DNA of 64,000 nt. Source: CBDDCQ01 sp965226285 (GTDB lineage Bacteria > Bacteroidota > Bacteroidia > Flavobacteriales > Ichthyobacteriaceae). The notes below the pieces were generated by a model. It was not told the origin of the DNA. It worked only from the letters and a program-made list of their open reading frames with translations, and did not search any database. Position numbers and translations under genes: made by a program. Positions 25,327-33,933 of the stretch are shown piece by piece (the first letter of the stretch is position 1; each line of letters starts with the position of its first letter). The stretch lies in NCBI GenBank assembly GCA_965226285.1, contig CBDDCQ010000005.1, positions 682,001 through 746,000 of the forward strand, given 5' to 3'.

Positions 25327-25842
25327 ATGAAAAGAATACTGATTTTAGTTTTATCAATTACATGTTCAATATCTGTTTTCTCTCAATCAACCGAACTGCT
25401 TGATGAGAAAAATGGGTTTAAGTCATATAAACTTGGAACTTTAAGACAAGGTTTCATACAGAAAGGGTTAATTTTAGAGGAGGTCAAAGATAGCAATGGC
25501 TTATATGTAGTAACTAATAATAAAGAGACTAAACTTTTCGATTACGATGTAAAATTTGTGCATCTGGCATTTAATGATGAAAACAAGTTAGTTGCTATCA
25601 TGATTATTCTTGAATCTGGTTTAAAAGTTGGAGAAGTTGGAACGTCTTTTGGTAAATTATTTGGTAAAGGTTTCAAAGGTGCAGATGAGAAAAAACAAAT
25701 TCCATTTGAAGGCTGGAAAGGAGAACGGATCGGATTATATGTATACTATTATCCACCTTTTCAAGGAGGAGCAGATTGGCAACCAATGGTTTTTGTTTAT
25801 GATTTGAATGAGGATAACAAGAAATTGATGGAGGGATTTTAA
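25327..25842 (+). CDS. Hypothetical secreted protein, 171 aa
   Basis: An N-terminal signal peptide (ILILVLSITCSISVFSQ) with a likely cleavage near residue 20 suggests export. The rest is a beta-rich domain with many aromatic residues (GLYVYYYPPFQGGADWQPM). No family recognised. First gene after the array 1 attI-like site, 24 bp from the crossover point. Confidence 0.7.
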   Translation: MKRILILVLSITCSISVFSQSTELLDEKNGFKSYKLGTLRQGFIQKGLILEEVKDSNGLYVVTNNKETKLFDYDVKFVHLAFNDENKLVAIMIILESGLKVGEVGTSFGKLFGKGFKGADEKKQIPFEGWKGERIGLYVYYYPPFQGGADWQPMVFVYDLNEDNKKLMEGF

Positions 25843-25896
25843 TGCAAAGAAATGCGTATATTTCAAAATAATTGTATGAATTAAATTAGATATAAA

Positions 25897-26121
25897 ATGG
25901 ATAAAGAAGTATTAATAAAACGTAGTTTGAAATCATTACGAAGTCTACCTGCTAAAAGAATTAATGAAGTAATAGACTTTATTGATTTCATTTCTGAAAA
26001 ATACAAAGACGAAATTACTCTGCAAAAAGGAATTCAAAATATAGTAGAAAAATCAGCTAGTTTCTCCTTTTTAAACGATGAGGAAAACCTATATTCTATC
26101 GAAGATTTAAAAAAGTACTAA
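25897..26121 (+). CDS. Antitoxin-like protein preceding PemK/MazF
   Basis: A 74-residue acidic protein with an N-terminal helix pair (LKSLRSLPAKRINEVIDFIDFISEKY) typical of DUF2281-type antitoxins and a C-terminal tail that would bind the toxin. Its stop directly abuts the ATG of the toxin gene. The pairing is the main evidence for the role. Confidence 0.72.
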   Translation: MDKEVLIKRSLKSLRSLPAKRINEVIDFIDFISEKYKDEITLQKGIQNIVEKSASFSFLNDEENLYSIEDLKKY

Positions 26122-26478
26122 ATGACCAAAGGAGATATAGTTTTAATTCCATTTCCCTTTACTGATTTATCTGGGAGTAAAATCCGTCCAGCATTAATTC
26201 TATACGTTGGAGAATACGATGTAACAGTTAGTTTTATCTCAACTAAGTTACATTGGAAAAGTGAAATAGATTTGGTTTTGATTCCCAACGAGGAAAATGG
26301 CTTAAAAAAAGAATCTTTAGTAAAACTTTCCAAAATTGCTACTTTGGAAAAAAGTCTTATTCTCGAAGGAAAATTAGGGAATATAGGATATAATGATTTT
26401 GTTGAATTAGATGAAAACTTAATCAAACTTTTTAGAATTGAAAATCACCCTAAATGGGATAAAGGACAAGAAATATAA
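26122..26478 (+). CDS. PemK/MazF-family toxin
   Basis: An SH3-like endoribonuclease-type toxin, 118 residues: KGDIVLIPFPFTDLSGSKIRPALIL contains the conserved RPAL motif, and VTVSFISTKLHW and LKKESLVKLSKIATLEKSLI match the family strands. Members cleave mRNA at short motifs. It is paired with the antitoxin-like gene upstream; such pairs often stabilise cassettes in integron arrays. Confidence 0.85.
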   Translation: MTKGDIVLIPFPFTDLSGSKIRPALILYVGEYDVTVSFISTKLHWKSEIDLVLIPNEENGLKKESLVKLSKIATLEKSLILEGKLGNIGYNDFVELDENLIKLFRIENHPKWDKGQEI

Positions 26479-26480
26479 AA

Positions 26481-26541
26481 GCCCATAACAAAAGATATAA
26501 GTAATAGGCTCGTACCTCGCCTACTACTCATATCCAAACCG
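26481..26541 (+). other. attC-like site of cassette c
   Basis: GCCCATAAC, then ATATAAGTAATAGGC against GCCTACTACTCATATCC, ending AAACC-G|TT. A compact, nearly uninterrupted stem with extrahelical bases. Confidence 0.7.
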
Positions 26542-26686
26542 TTCAACTTACAAGTGCAACATTGTTTAATTTTGATTTTTTTCTACAAATTTATAAAATA
26601 ATTGGAAAGGTTTTACATAATTTATTCCCTTTCATTAGGTCTGTTGTTTATCTTGATTTGAATATTTTTCACTAAGTGTTGCACTT
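26542..26686 (+). repeat. L site, copy 2
   Basis: AAGTGCAACAT at 26552-26562 and GTGTTGCACTT at 26676-26686 (10 of 11 pair). Crossover-like G26678|TT. Confidence 0.7.
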
Positions 26687-26758
26687 ACTAATTGAATTTA
26701 CATTTTTTAACAGTATAAGTCATTAAATAAGGTTAGATTTGTATAAAGTCATTTATCT

Positions 26759-27598
26759 ATGAATGTATTACAGACTATTGAAAAGCACATATGTTACAGC
26801 GAAATTACGCTGAAAGTACTATAAAAACTTATTTAAATTTTTTAAAACAATATGCTAAGTTTTGTAATCGCAATAATTTGAACCCTAAAACAGATGTTAA
26901 GGAGTTTATCCAGTATTTAATTCATCGGAGTTATTCTATAAGTGTGCAAAATCAAGCAATTAATTCGATAAAATATTATTGGGAAAATATTTTACATAAG
27001 GATAAGGAATTTATACAAATTGATCGACCAATGAAGCAGAAGAAACTTCTGGAGGTATTAAGTTTAAAAGAAATTCAACTCATTTTTAATACTTGTAAAA
27101 ACTTAAAGCATTTATTAATTTTAAAAGTTATTTATGCTTGTGGATTAAGAATAAGTGAGGTTTTAAATTTGGAATTAAAGTATATTGATACTAGTAGAAA
27201 AACTATAAAAATAGTACAGTCCAAAGGAAGAAAAGACCGGTTTGTACCTACTTGCTGAAGAATTATTAGATGAAATTAGTATTTATTGTAAGACATATAA
27301 TCCTTTAAAATATTTATTTGAAGGGCAAAAATCTACTATAACCCAACCAATAAAGTATTCGAGTACTAGTGTTCAAAAAGTGTTGAAGCGTTTAATAGAC
27401 GAGGTGGGTATTAAAAGACATATAACTCCGCATACACTAAGACATAGTTATGCTACTCATTTATATGAGCATGGTGTTAATTTGAGAAGTATTCAATTTT
27501 TATTAGGTCATGGAAGCAGTAAAACTACTGAGATATATACTCATGTAAGTAATCAGAACATTACTAAAATGCCTAGTCCTTTAAGTTTTTTAAAATAA
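26759..27598 (+). pseudogene. Tyrosine recombinase copy 2, frameshifted
   Basis: Nearly identical to the intact copy but with two lesions: a 2-base insertion (CACATATG for CACATG) around 26788, and a 1-base gain near 27250 (CTACTTGCTG for CTATTCCTG) after VP, which puts TGA in frame before the catalytic HxxR box. The two together restore the original frame at the 3' end. Separate frames at 26791-27258 and 27242-27598 are pieces of it. Confidence 0.9.
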
Positions 27599-27601
27599 CA
27601 C

Positions 27602-27631
27602 TTGTTTTAAATGTAACTTTTATTATATTTG
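27602..27631 (+). promoter_or_regulatory. Trailer promoter of array 2
   Basis: TTG, 19 bp, TATATTTG, reading into the DUF488 cassette about 130 bp before its first ATG. Confidence 0.7.
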
Positions 27632-27687
27632 CACAATCAAACTAAAAAATAAACAAAACAAATAATTAAACATCAAACTATAAGGAA

Positions 27688-27719
27688 TATAAACGGAACT
27701 TTGTCTGTTTATACAGTAG
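27688..27719 (+). other. attI-like site of array 2
   Basis: TATAAACGGA (27688-27697) and TCTGTTTATA (27704-27713), then CAGTAG|TT. Confidence 0.65.
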
Positions 27720-27766
27720 TTAGGGTGCATTAGAGACAAACGACAGGAATTTTGTAAATTGCAAAT

Positions 27767-28318
27767 ATGACAGATACAACAATATATTCAATAGGACACG
27801 GAAATAAGAAAATTACCGATTTCATTTCCGAATTAAAGTCGTATGGTATTGAATATCTGCTTGATATTCGTTCAAAACCATACTCAAAATGGAATCCACA
27901 ATTTAATCAAGTTCAACTTGAATTGGAATTAAAAAATTACGGAATAACCTATGTTTTTGTTGGAGATAGTCTTGGCGGACTTCCTGAAGATAGAAGTTGT
28001 TACGACTACAATGGAAAAGTCGTTTACGACATTATTAAAGAGAAGGATTTTTTTAAAGAAGGTTTAAAACGATTGACAACCGCAAATGAAAAGAAAATTC
28101 CCCTTGCCATTATGTGTAGTGAATCAAAACCCGAAGAATGTCACAGAAGTAAATTAATTGGACAAGAATTACTTAAAAAGGAAATTTCATTAAAACACAT
28201 TGTTTCAAACAAAAGAGTGAAATCACAAGAATCGGTAATGAACGAATTAACAAAAGGTAAGGGAACTGTTGACCTTTTTGGCAATGAAATGGACTTTACT
28301 TCAAGAAAATCATACTAA
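27767..28318 (+). CDS. DUF488 family protein (first)
   Basis: A 183-residue DUF488 protein: YSIGHGNKKITDFISELKSY, YLLDIRSKPYSKWNPQFN and the C-terminal MCSESKPEECHRSKLIGQEL with conserved Cys and His. The family is linked to DNA or RNA transactions and shows up in predicted defence gene neighbourhoods. The next gene, a shorter DUF488 paralogue, begins right after its stop. Confidence 0.86.
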   Translation: MTDTTIYSIGHGNKKITDFISELKSYGIEYLLDIRSKPYSKWNPQFNQVQLELELKNYGITYVFVGDSLGGLPEDRSCYDYNGKVVYDIIKEKDFFKEGLKRLTTANEKKIPLAIMCSESKPEECHRSKLIGQELLKKEISLKHIVSNKRVKSQESVMNELTKGKGTVDLFGNEMDFTSRKSY

Positions 28319-28795
28319 ATGGAATTTTTTACGATAGGAGTTTACAATTCAACAGAACAGGAGTACTTTGAAAAGTTGACTGGTAACAATATTGACACAT
28401 TTTGCGACATTCGACAACGCAGAGGAGTTAGAGGCGCAAAATACACCTTTGTGAACAGCAATAGACTTCAACAAAAACTTAACGAACTCGATATAAAATA
28501 TGAACACGTTCTTGAACTTGCACCAACTTCTGAAATAAGAGATTTACAAAAAAAAGCTGATGCTCAACAAGGCGAGTTAAAAAGAGATAGAAATAAATTA
28601 GGAAAGGTTTTTACAATCGCATACAAAGACAGAATATTAAGCAATTTTGATTTTGACAATTTCATTGACAAACTTGATGAAGTTGGAGCAAACCGAGTAG
28701 TTCTATTTTGTGTGGAAGAGAAGCCAGAAGCGTGTCATAGGTCAATTGTTACTGACAAACTTGACAAACTTGGCTACAAAATCACGCATTTATAA
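28319..28795 (+). CDS. DUF488 family protein (second)
   Basis: A 158-residue second DUF488 domain: FTIGVYNSTEQEYFEKL, FCDIRQRRGVRGAKYTFVN, and LFCVEEKPEACHRSIVTDKL with the same Cys-His pattern as its neighbour. Its ATG follows the first gene's stop directly and its stop overlaps the next ATG by one base. Two different DUF488 proteins side by side suggest a heteromer. Confidence 0.85.
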   Translation: MEFFTIGVYNSTEQEYFEKLTGNNIDTFCDIRQRRGVRGAKYTFVNSNRLQQKLNELDIKYEHVLELAPTSEIRDLQKKADAQQGELKRDRNKLGKVFTIAYKDRILSNFDFDNFIDKLDEVGANRVVLFCVEEKPEACHRSIVTDKLDKLGYKITHL

Positions 28796-29451
28796 TGGAA
28801 ATATTAATTACCTCAAAAACTCATAAAAGAAATGCAGCTTGTGTTGGTGGTTTAGTTCTTAATAACAACAGATTTGTACGCTTATTAAATCCAGGCAATT
28901 GGGACCAGTATGCAGATACAGATTTGAACATTGGAGATGTTTGGGACATTCAATTTACTGATAGACAAGATATCGAACCACCTCATATTGAAGATATCAT
29001 AATTCAAAATCGGAGGTATTTAAGAAGTATTGGTAATATTTCAACTTATCTACACAATAGCGGTGTTGTAATTTTTAACGGAGCACCAACTCAAATATTT
29101 GGAGGACGGCTTGGTTGGACAGGAAATGGAAGTGGTTACATAGGAAATAGAGATAATTTACCTGATAACAGTGTTGGATTTTGGATTTCTGACCAAGATT
29201 TGGCATTGGACGAAGATGGAAAACATTACAATTATCCTGCACCAAACATTTTTACAAGGTCGAAACGATTTCCTTATGTTGGTTTTGAACCAAAAGTCCA
29301 AGTTATACCAAGTGGCACATTAATGAGAATATCTTTAGCAAGATGGTGGAAACCTGACGATTCAGATATTAATGAAAGATGTTATTTGCAATTATCGGGT
29401 TGGTATGGACTTCAAACTGTGGAACAAAACAATGATTATTTACCATTCTGA
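28795..29451 (+). CDS. Dual OB-fold domain protein
   Basis: A 218-residue protein resembling the 'dual OB-containing domain' family often found beside DUF488 genes: ILITSKTHKRNAACVGGLVL, FVRLLNPGNWDQYADTD, GDVWDIQF, and RWWKPDDSDINERCYLQLSGWYG. OB folds commonly bind nucleic acid, so it may be the recognition part of a three-gene system. The assignment comes from memory of the family and not from a search. Confidence 0.65.
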   Translation: MEILITSKTHKRNAACVGGLVLNNNRFVRLLNPGNWDQYADTDLNIGDVWDIQFTDRQDIEPPHIEDIIIQNRRYLRSIGNISTYLHNSGVVIFNGAPTQIFGGRLGWTGNGSGYIGNRDNLPDNSVGFWISDQDLALDEDGKHYNYPAPNIFTRSKRFPYVGFEPKVQVIPSGTLMRISLARWWKPDDSDINERCYLQLSGWYGLQTVEQNNDYLPF

Positions 29452-29461
29452 AAAGAATAAC

Positions 29462-29590
29462 GCACCCTAACAATGTATATAAAAAATAGGCAAAATAGTA
29501 GTAAATTCAAGGCTTGTGGCTTGTATCAAACTTTGTGCTTGTCTGAAAGTTTTGAGATTCAAAATCGCCTACTTTTCATATACTAAACCG
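29462..29590 (+). other. attC-like site of cassette d
   Basis: GCACCCTAAC, ATGTATATAAAAAATAGGC, a long central loop, then GCCTACTTTTCATATAC and TAAACC-G|TT. The rest of 29591-29779 is the non-coding head of cassette e with a short open frame (29650-29736). Confidence 0.7.
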
Positions 29591-29779
29591 TTATGCCACA
29601 TTAAACAAGCATTACGGTTAAAAACGGACTGACCATCCAACGTCAAAATATGAAAAACAGCTATTCAACCGACATCAAAATAAAGAATAAACTGACTACT
29701 CAAAGATTACAGAGTAGGATTTTGTTTAACAGATGAAAGACTTAAAAATAGACTGGCTTTCATCAAAACTTAAATCATT

Positions 29780-30459
29780 GTGAGAAAAATAAATATCAAT
29801 AAAAAATCATTTTCAGCTTTAATCATTGTTTTTGCAATGATTACTGGAATTGTTATTCAATCTTGCTCAACAGAAGATAATTATTTTGTAGAGCCAGAAA
29901 AAAGAGCTGTTATTAATAACTTTGAAAACTTAATCAAAAAAATGCCCTTAATCTTAAAGAAGTCACTAAAGAAGAAAATAAACTTTTGATTGCTAAATCT
30001 TCAAGTTCAAAAAAAGCCTTTCAGAATAATTTGGAAATAAAGGCAAAAAATGCTTTAATACCATTAATACAAGCGAGTCATACTTTATTAACCGATTTTG
30101 GTTTTACCGAAGAGGAACTGATAAGTGAATTTGGAAGTCTTGAATCTCCTGAAATTTTATATATGTCTTTTGCTATAATAGGTTTTTCTAAACAGGCAAC
30201 ATCTAACAATGAAACATGATCTCTAGCAAGTCTTTTAACTATTAGTACAGCAAATGCAGAAGCTCGTGATATATACAATTGCGTTCTAAGGGCTCTTGGG
30301 GTCGAAGCTCTTTGGGATTTATATAGGGGTAGAGTCGTTGGAAGCTACGCAGCTAGAAAAGCACTAATTAAAGCTGTAGGAAAAGCAGCTGCACGATTGG
30401 GGCTTGGCTATATAGGTGTAGCGTGGGCCGTTGGTGACTTTGTTGCCTGTATGTGGTAA
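29780..30459 (+). pseudogene. Lipoprotein with Gly/Ala-rich hydrophobic C-terminus, inactivated
   Basis: The frame starts with a lipoprotein signal (FSALIIVFAMITGIVIQSC) and runs into an A7 tract at 29936-29942, where one base seems lost. The rest continues in another frame (NALNLKEVTKEENKLLIAK...). A TGA at 30217-30219 interrupts it again, and the end reads ARKALIKAVGKAAARLGLGY then IGVAWAVGDFVACMW. The repaired product would be ~226 residues. A small amphipathic Gly/Ala-rich C-terminal helix recalls bacteriocin-like peptides. The start is GTG here but ATG in cassette g. Confidence 0.75.
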
Positions 30460-30475
30460 AGTAAAATATAACAAT

Positions 30476-30661
30476 ATGATTTATAACTGGATAATGGCAA
30501 TAATATTTGCAAGCGGTCTGATTATCATAATTTCTGATATTTTCAAATCTGTGTGTCATAAAGACAACGACAAATTTAAAATCAGATATTATATTTTATT
30601 AGCTATACTAATACTGTATTTATTGATTGATAGAATATCGATTTTAATTGAGAATAGTTGA
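30476..30661 (+). CDS. Small two-helix membrane protein (immunity-like, copy in cassette e)
   Basis: 61 residues with two predicted transmembrane segments: MIYNWIMAIIFASGLIIIIS and IRYYILLAILILYLLIDRIS, joined by a charged loop (KDNDKFK). It follows the broken lipoprotein gene by 16 bp and is intact in both cassettes e and g while the neighbour is damaged in both. That is what one expects of an immunity protein, but no family is recognised. Confidence 0.6.
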   Translation: MIYNWIMAIIFASGLIIIISDIFKSVCHKDNDKFKIRYYILLAILILYLLIDRISILIENS

Positions 30662-30708
30662 ATAATATGTAATATATGAGATTAAACAAGCAATTTGAAC
30701 AAAATAAC

Positions 30709-30838
30709 GTGGCACAACACGGTATATAAAAAATAGCAGTCAAGAGCTAAAATTCAAAGTTCATTCTTTTCTGCTATTTAAGTAAAAAGCCGAAAATTAT
30801 AGTAAATCTACTCTGCTACTTTTCATATACCCAAACCG
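30709..30838 (+). other. attC-like site of cassette e
   Basis: GTGGCACAAC, CGGTATATAAAAAATAGCAG, a central loop, CTGCTACTTTTCATATACCC and AAACC-G|TT. Strong outer stem (GGTATAT / ATATACC). Confidence 0.7.
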
Positions 30839-30983
30839 TTCAACTTACAAGTGCAACATTGTTTAATTTTGATTTTTTTCTACAAATTTATAAAATAATT
30901 GGAAAGGTTTTACATAATTTATTCCCTTTCATTAGGTCTGTTGTTTATCTTGATTTGAATATTTTTCACTAAATGTTGCACTT
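30839..30983 (+). repeat. L site, copy 3
   Basis: AAGTGCAACAT (30849-30859) and ATGTTGCACTT (30973-30983), a perfect inverted repeat, ahead of recombinase copy 3. Confidence 0.75.
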
Positions 30984-31053
30984 ACTAATTGAATTTACAT
31001 TTTAACAGTATAAGTCATTAAATAAGGTTAGATTTGTATAAAGTCATTTATCT

Positions 31054-31889
31054 ATGAATGTATTACAGACTATTGAAAAGCACATGTTACAGCGAAATTA
31101 CGCTGAAAGTACTATAAAAACTTATTTAAATTTTTTAAAACAATATGCTAAGTTTTGTAATCGCAATAATTTGAACCCTAAAACAGATGTTAAGGAGTTT
31201 ATCCAGTATTTAATTCATTGGAGTTATTCTATAAGTGCGCAAAATCAAGCAATTAATTCGATAAAATTATTGGGAAAATATTTTACATAAGGATAAGGAA
31301 TTTATACAAATTGATCGACCAATGAAGCAGAAGAAACTTCCGGAGGTGTTAAGTTTAAAAGAAATTCAACTCATTTTTAATACTTGTAAAAACTTAAAGC
31401 ATTTATTAATTTTAAAAGTTATTTATGCTTGTGGATTAAGAATAAGTGAGGTTTTAAATTTGGAATTAAAGTATATTGATACTAGTAGAAAAAATATAAA
31501 AATAGTACAGTCCAAAGGAAGAAAAGACCGGTTTGTACCTACTTGCTGAAGAATTATTAGATGAAATTAGTATTTATTGTAAGACATATAATCCTTTAAA
31601 ATATTTATTTGAAGGGCAAAAATCTACTATAACCCAACCAATAAAGTATTCGAGTACTACTGTTCAAAAAGTGTTGAAGCGTTTAATAGACGAGGTGGGT
31701 ATTAAAAGACATATAACTCCGCATACACTAAGACATAATTATGCTACTCATTTATATGAGCATGGTGTTAATTTGAGAAGTATTCAATTTTTATTAGGTC
31801 ATGGAAGCAGTAAAACTACTGAGATATATACTCATGTAAGTAATCAGCACATTACTAAAACGCCTAGTCCTTTAAGTTTTTTAAAATAA
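31054..31889 (+). pseudogene. Tyrosine recombinase copy 3, frameshifted
   Basis: Almost identical to the intact copy. A 2-base deletion near 31266 (AAAATTATTGGG for AAAATATTATTGGG) and the same 1-base gain near 31540 as in copy 2 break the frame. The shared lesion shows copies 2 and 3 descend from one damaged ancestor or were homogenised by gene conversion. His of the HxxRHS box neighbourhood is kept, but the Ser after it is Asn (LRHNYAT). Confidence 0.9.
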
Positions 31890-31892
31890 CAC

Positions 31893-31922
31893 TTGTTTTA
31901 AATGTAACTTTTATTATATTTG
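31893..31922 (+). promoter_or_regulatory. Trailer promoter of array 3
   Basis: TTG, 19 bp, TATATTTG, pointing into the nuclease-like cassette. Confidence 0.7.
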
Positions 31923-31978
31923 CACAATCAAACTAAAAAATAAACAAAACAAATAATAAAACATCAAACTATAAGGAA

Positions 31979-32010
31979 TATAAACGGAACTTTGTCTGTT
32001 TATACAGTAG
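31979..32010 (+). other. attI-like site of array 3
   Basis: TATAAACGGA (31979-31988) and TCTGTTTATA (31995-32004), then CAGTAG|TT. Confidence 0.65.
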
Positions 32011-32031
32011 TTGTAGCACATTTGAAAAAAA

Positions 32032-33114
32032 TTGGAGAACAGACCCAAATATTTAGCAGAAAACATAAAATTTTACGAGGAATTTCCACGTGGATGTGAT
32101 ATGGATGTGGATTATTCACATCTTCCACCATTACTTAATTTAGATTTCCATACTTTAAATGGAATTTTACCATTGACTTCTTCGCGATTTGACTTTATTG
32201 GTCAAAACGGAAACGTTGATGGAAAAAAATCAAGTGTTGTTTTTGTAAATCCATTAGATGAAGAATATAACTATTTTGAAAGTATTGGAGTTACTGAATT
32301 TCAAGCAGTTTCATTAGTTGTTAACTTTTACGCAGTTGAGGAAACAGAACATAGAGTAATAAAAGGACTTCCTTATGGCATTTCTTTAGTTCCAATGTCT
32401 AAGCAAAGAAAAATTGACACTTGGAATATTAACCTGTTAAAAACATTTGATTTAAGAGAATTATGTCAAGAAGGAGGAACTGTATTTACTGAATTTGTCC
32501 CATTTGAAGAATGGAACAGAGGAATGGGAATGCATTACTCAATGTTTTCAGGCTTAACAACAGGAAATCCTACAGATAGTATTGGGTTTGAATGGGGAAT
32601 GTATTTTATCTGTCCAGTATTTGATAAGCGTGAAGTCCAAATTATGGAAAACTCAACTTATAGTAAGTCAATAAATGCAAAATATAAAAAATATAAAATC
32701 AACAGATACTTCAAACCTTTTACAGATACTAAACCAAGACAAATTTGGGGCTGTGATTCACCAATTGAATTGTTTTTATTGCAAGGTCTTTACATAAGAA
32801 ATAGGGTTCCTGAAATCCAAATGGGATTTTATCGCAATGGAGAGATATTCCCTAATTATTACAAAATGGCGGAACAAGAGAAGTTTATCTCTCAAGACAA
32901 ACTAATAACTGCATCTGACTTTTATTATCCAAAAGAGAAGTTAGCAATTTTTTGCGATGGTGTTGAATTTCACGATGTAGAAAAGGATAAAAGAATAGAT
33001 GATAATTTAAAAGCAATCGGAATTGAATCATTAAGGTTTAGCGGAAAAAGAATTACTGAAGAACTTGAAAAAGTATTAGACGAAATAGAAAACGTGCTAC
33101 AACAACGTGTATAA
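32032..33114 (+). CDS. Hypothetical protein with restriction-endonuclease-like C-terminus
   Basis: 360 residues. The first ~230 residues are not recognised. The C-terminal part (IWGCDSPIELFLLQGL, ITASDFYYPKEKLAIFCDG, then RIDDNLKAIGIESLRFSGK) has the layout of a Vsr/DUF559-like PD-(D/E)XK nuclease domain, with Glu in the first helix and Asp in the strands. Start is TTG at 32032, 21 bp after the cassette edge, or ATG at 32101. The last codons (NVLQQRV) overlap the attC-like site. A defence role is plausible by analogy. Confidence 0.6.
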   Translation: MENRPKYLAENIKFYEEFPRGCDMDVDYSHLPPLLNLDFHTLNGILPLTSSRFDFIGQNGNVDGKKSSVVFVNPLDEEYNYFESIGVTEFQAVSLVVNFYAVEETEHRVIKGLPYGISLVPMSKQRKIDTWNINLLKTFDLRELCQEGGTVFTEFVPFEEWNRGMGMHYSMFSGLTTGNPTDSIGFEWGMYFICPVFDKREVQIMENSTYSKSINAKYKKYKINRYFKPFTDTKPRQIWGCDSPIELFLLQGLYIRNRVPEIQMGFYRNGEIFPNYYKMAEQEKFISQDKLITASDFYYPKEKLAIFCDGVEFHDVEKDKRIDDNLKAIGIESLRFSGKRITEELEKVLDEIENVLQQRV

Positions 33115-33288
33115 AACATAGCTAATAAGTGCTAAACCGATAATTTTGTGCTTGTTTGCAAAGACCGCCAAATTTTTAAATTTGGCTTTTAGAATAGAAA
33201 AATTAAAACCAAACTATAAAAAATTCGGCTCTGTGATAATCCGAAAAGTTAGTGTCTTTTTATACGCTACGTTTCATACACAAGTCCG
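33094..33288 (+). other. attC-like site of cassette f
   Basis: GTGCTACAAC, CGTGTATAAAACATAGC, a long loop, then GCTACGTTTCATACACAAG and TCC-G|TT. The longest site of the set, with the loop carrying a further AAATTT dyad. An open frame at 33146-33331 lies within it and is not credible as a gene. Confidence 0.65.
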
Positions 33289-33478
33289 TTGTGCTACATC
33301 AAAACAAGTATTACGGTTAAAAACGGACTGACCATCCAACGTCAAAATATGAAAAACAGCTATTCAACCGACATCAAAATAAAGAATAAGCTGACTACTC
33401 AAAGATTACAGAGTAGGATTTTGTTTAACAGATGAAAGACTTAAAAATAGACTGGCTTTCATCAAAACCTAAATCGTT

Positions 33479-33592
33479 ATGAGAAAAATAAATATCAATA
33501 AAAAATCATTTTCAGCTTTAATCATTGTTTTTGCAATGATTACTGGAATTGTTATTCAATCTTGCTCAGCTACGCAGCTAGAAAAGCACTAA
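33479..33592 (+). pseudogene. Deleted remnant of the bacteriocin-like lipoprotein gene
   Basis: Retains the ATG and lipoprotein signal (MRKININKKSFSALIIVFAM...SCS), then the deletion joins it out of frame to the old C-terminal coding region and it stops after ATQLEKH. The remaining old 3' end follows up to 33684. Confidence 0.75.
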
Positions 33593-33700
33593 TTAAAGCT
33601 GTAGGAAAAGCAGCTGCACGATTGGGGCTTGGCTATATAGGTGTAGCGTGGGCGGTTGGTGACTTTGTTGCCTGTATGTGGTAAAGTAAAATATAACAAT

Positions 33701-33886
33701 ATGATTTATAACTGGATAATAGCAATAATATTTGCAAGCGGTCTGATTATCATAATTTCTGATATTTTCAAATCTGTGTGTCATAAAGACAACGACAAAT
33801 TTAAAATCAGATATTATATTTTATTAGCTATACTAATACTGTATTTATTGATTGATAGAATATCGATTTTAATTGAGAATAGTTGA
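33701..33886 (+). CDS. Small two-helix membrane protein (immunity-like, copy in cassette g)
   Basis: 61 residues, differing from the cassette e copy at one visible position (IIAIIF for IMAIIF). Two transmembrane helices. It stays intact although the upstream lipoprotein gene has been deleted, which supports separate selection for it. Confidence 0.6.
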   Translation: MIYNWIIAIIFASGLIIIISDIFKSVCHKDNDKFKIRYYILLAILILYLLIDRISILIENS

Positions 33887-33933
33887 ATAATATGTAATAT
33901 ATGAGATTAAACAAGCAATTTGAACAAAATAAC

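Larger units (their letters stand above)
25303..26541 (+). mobile_element. Cassette c (secreted protein plus PemK/MazF module)
   Basis: GTTATGGGC at its left edge (25302-25310) is the exact reverse complement of GCCCATAAC at 26481-26489. Three genes in the same direction as the site. Confidence 0.75.
27720..29590 (+). mobile_element. Cassette d (DUF488-DUF488-dual OB operon)
   Basis: GTTAGGGTGC (27719-27728) is the exact reverse complement of GCACCCTAAC at 29462-29471. Holds three tightly joined genes. Confidence 0.78.
29591..30838 (+). mobile_element. Cassette e (broken bacteriocin-like lipoprotein plus small membrane protein)
   Basis: GTTATGCCAC (29590-29599) matches the reverse complement of GTGGCACAAC (30709-30718) at 9 of 10 places. 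A shortened copy of the same content is cassette g. Confidence 0.72.
32011..33288 (+). mobile_element. Cassette f (nuclease-like protein)
   Basis: GTTGTAGCAC (32010-32019) is the exact reverse complement of GTGCTACAAC (33094-33103). Confidence 0.75.

Noticed and set aside
26791..27598. Two separate short recombinase genes (26791-27258 and 27242-27598)
   Set aside because: Together they match one gene broken by indels; the second frame lacks a proper start.
33146..33331. 61-codon frame in the attC-like region of cassette f
   Set aside because: It lies within the dyad of the recombination site and encodes no recognisable protein.
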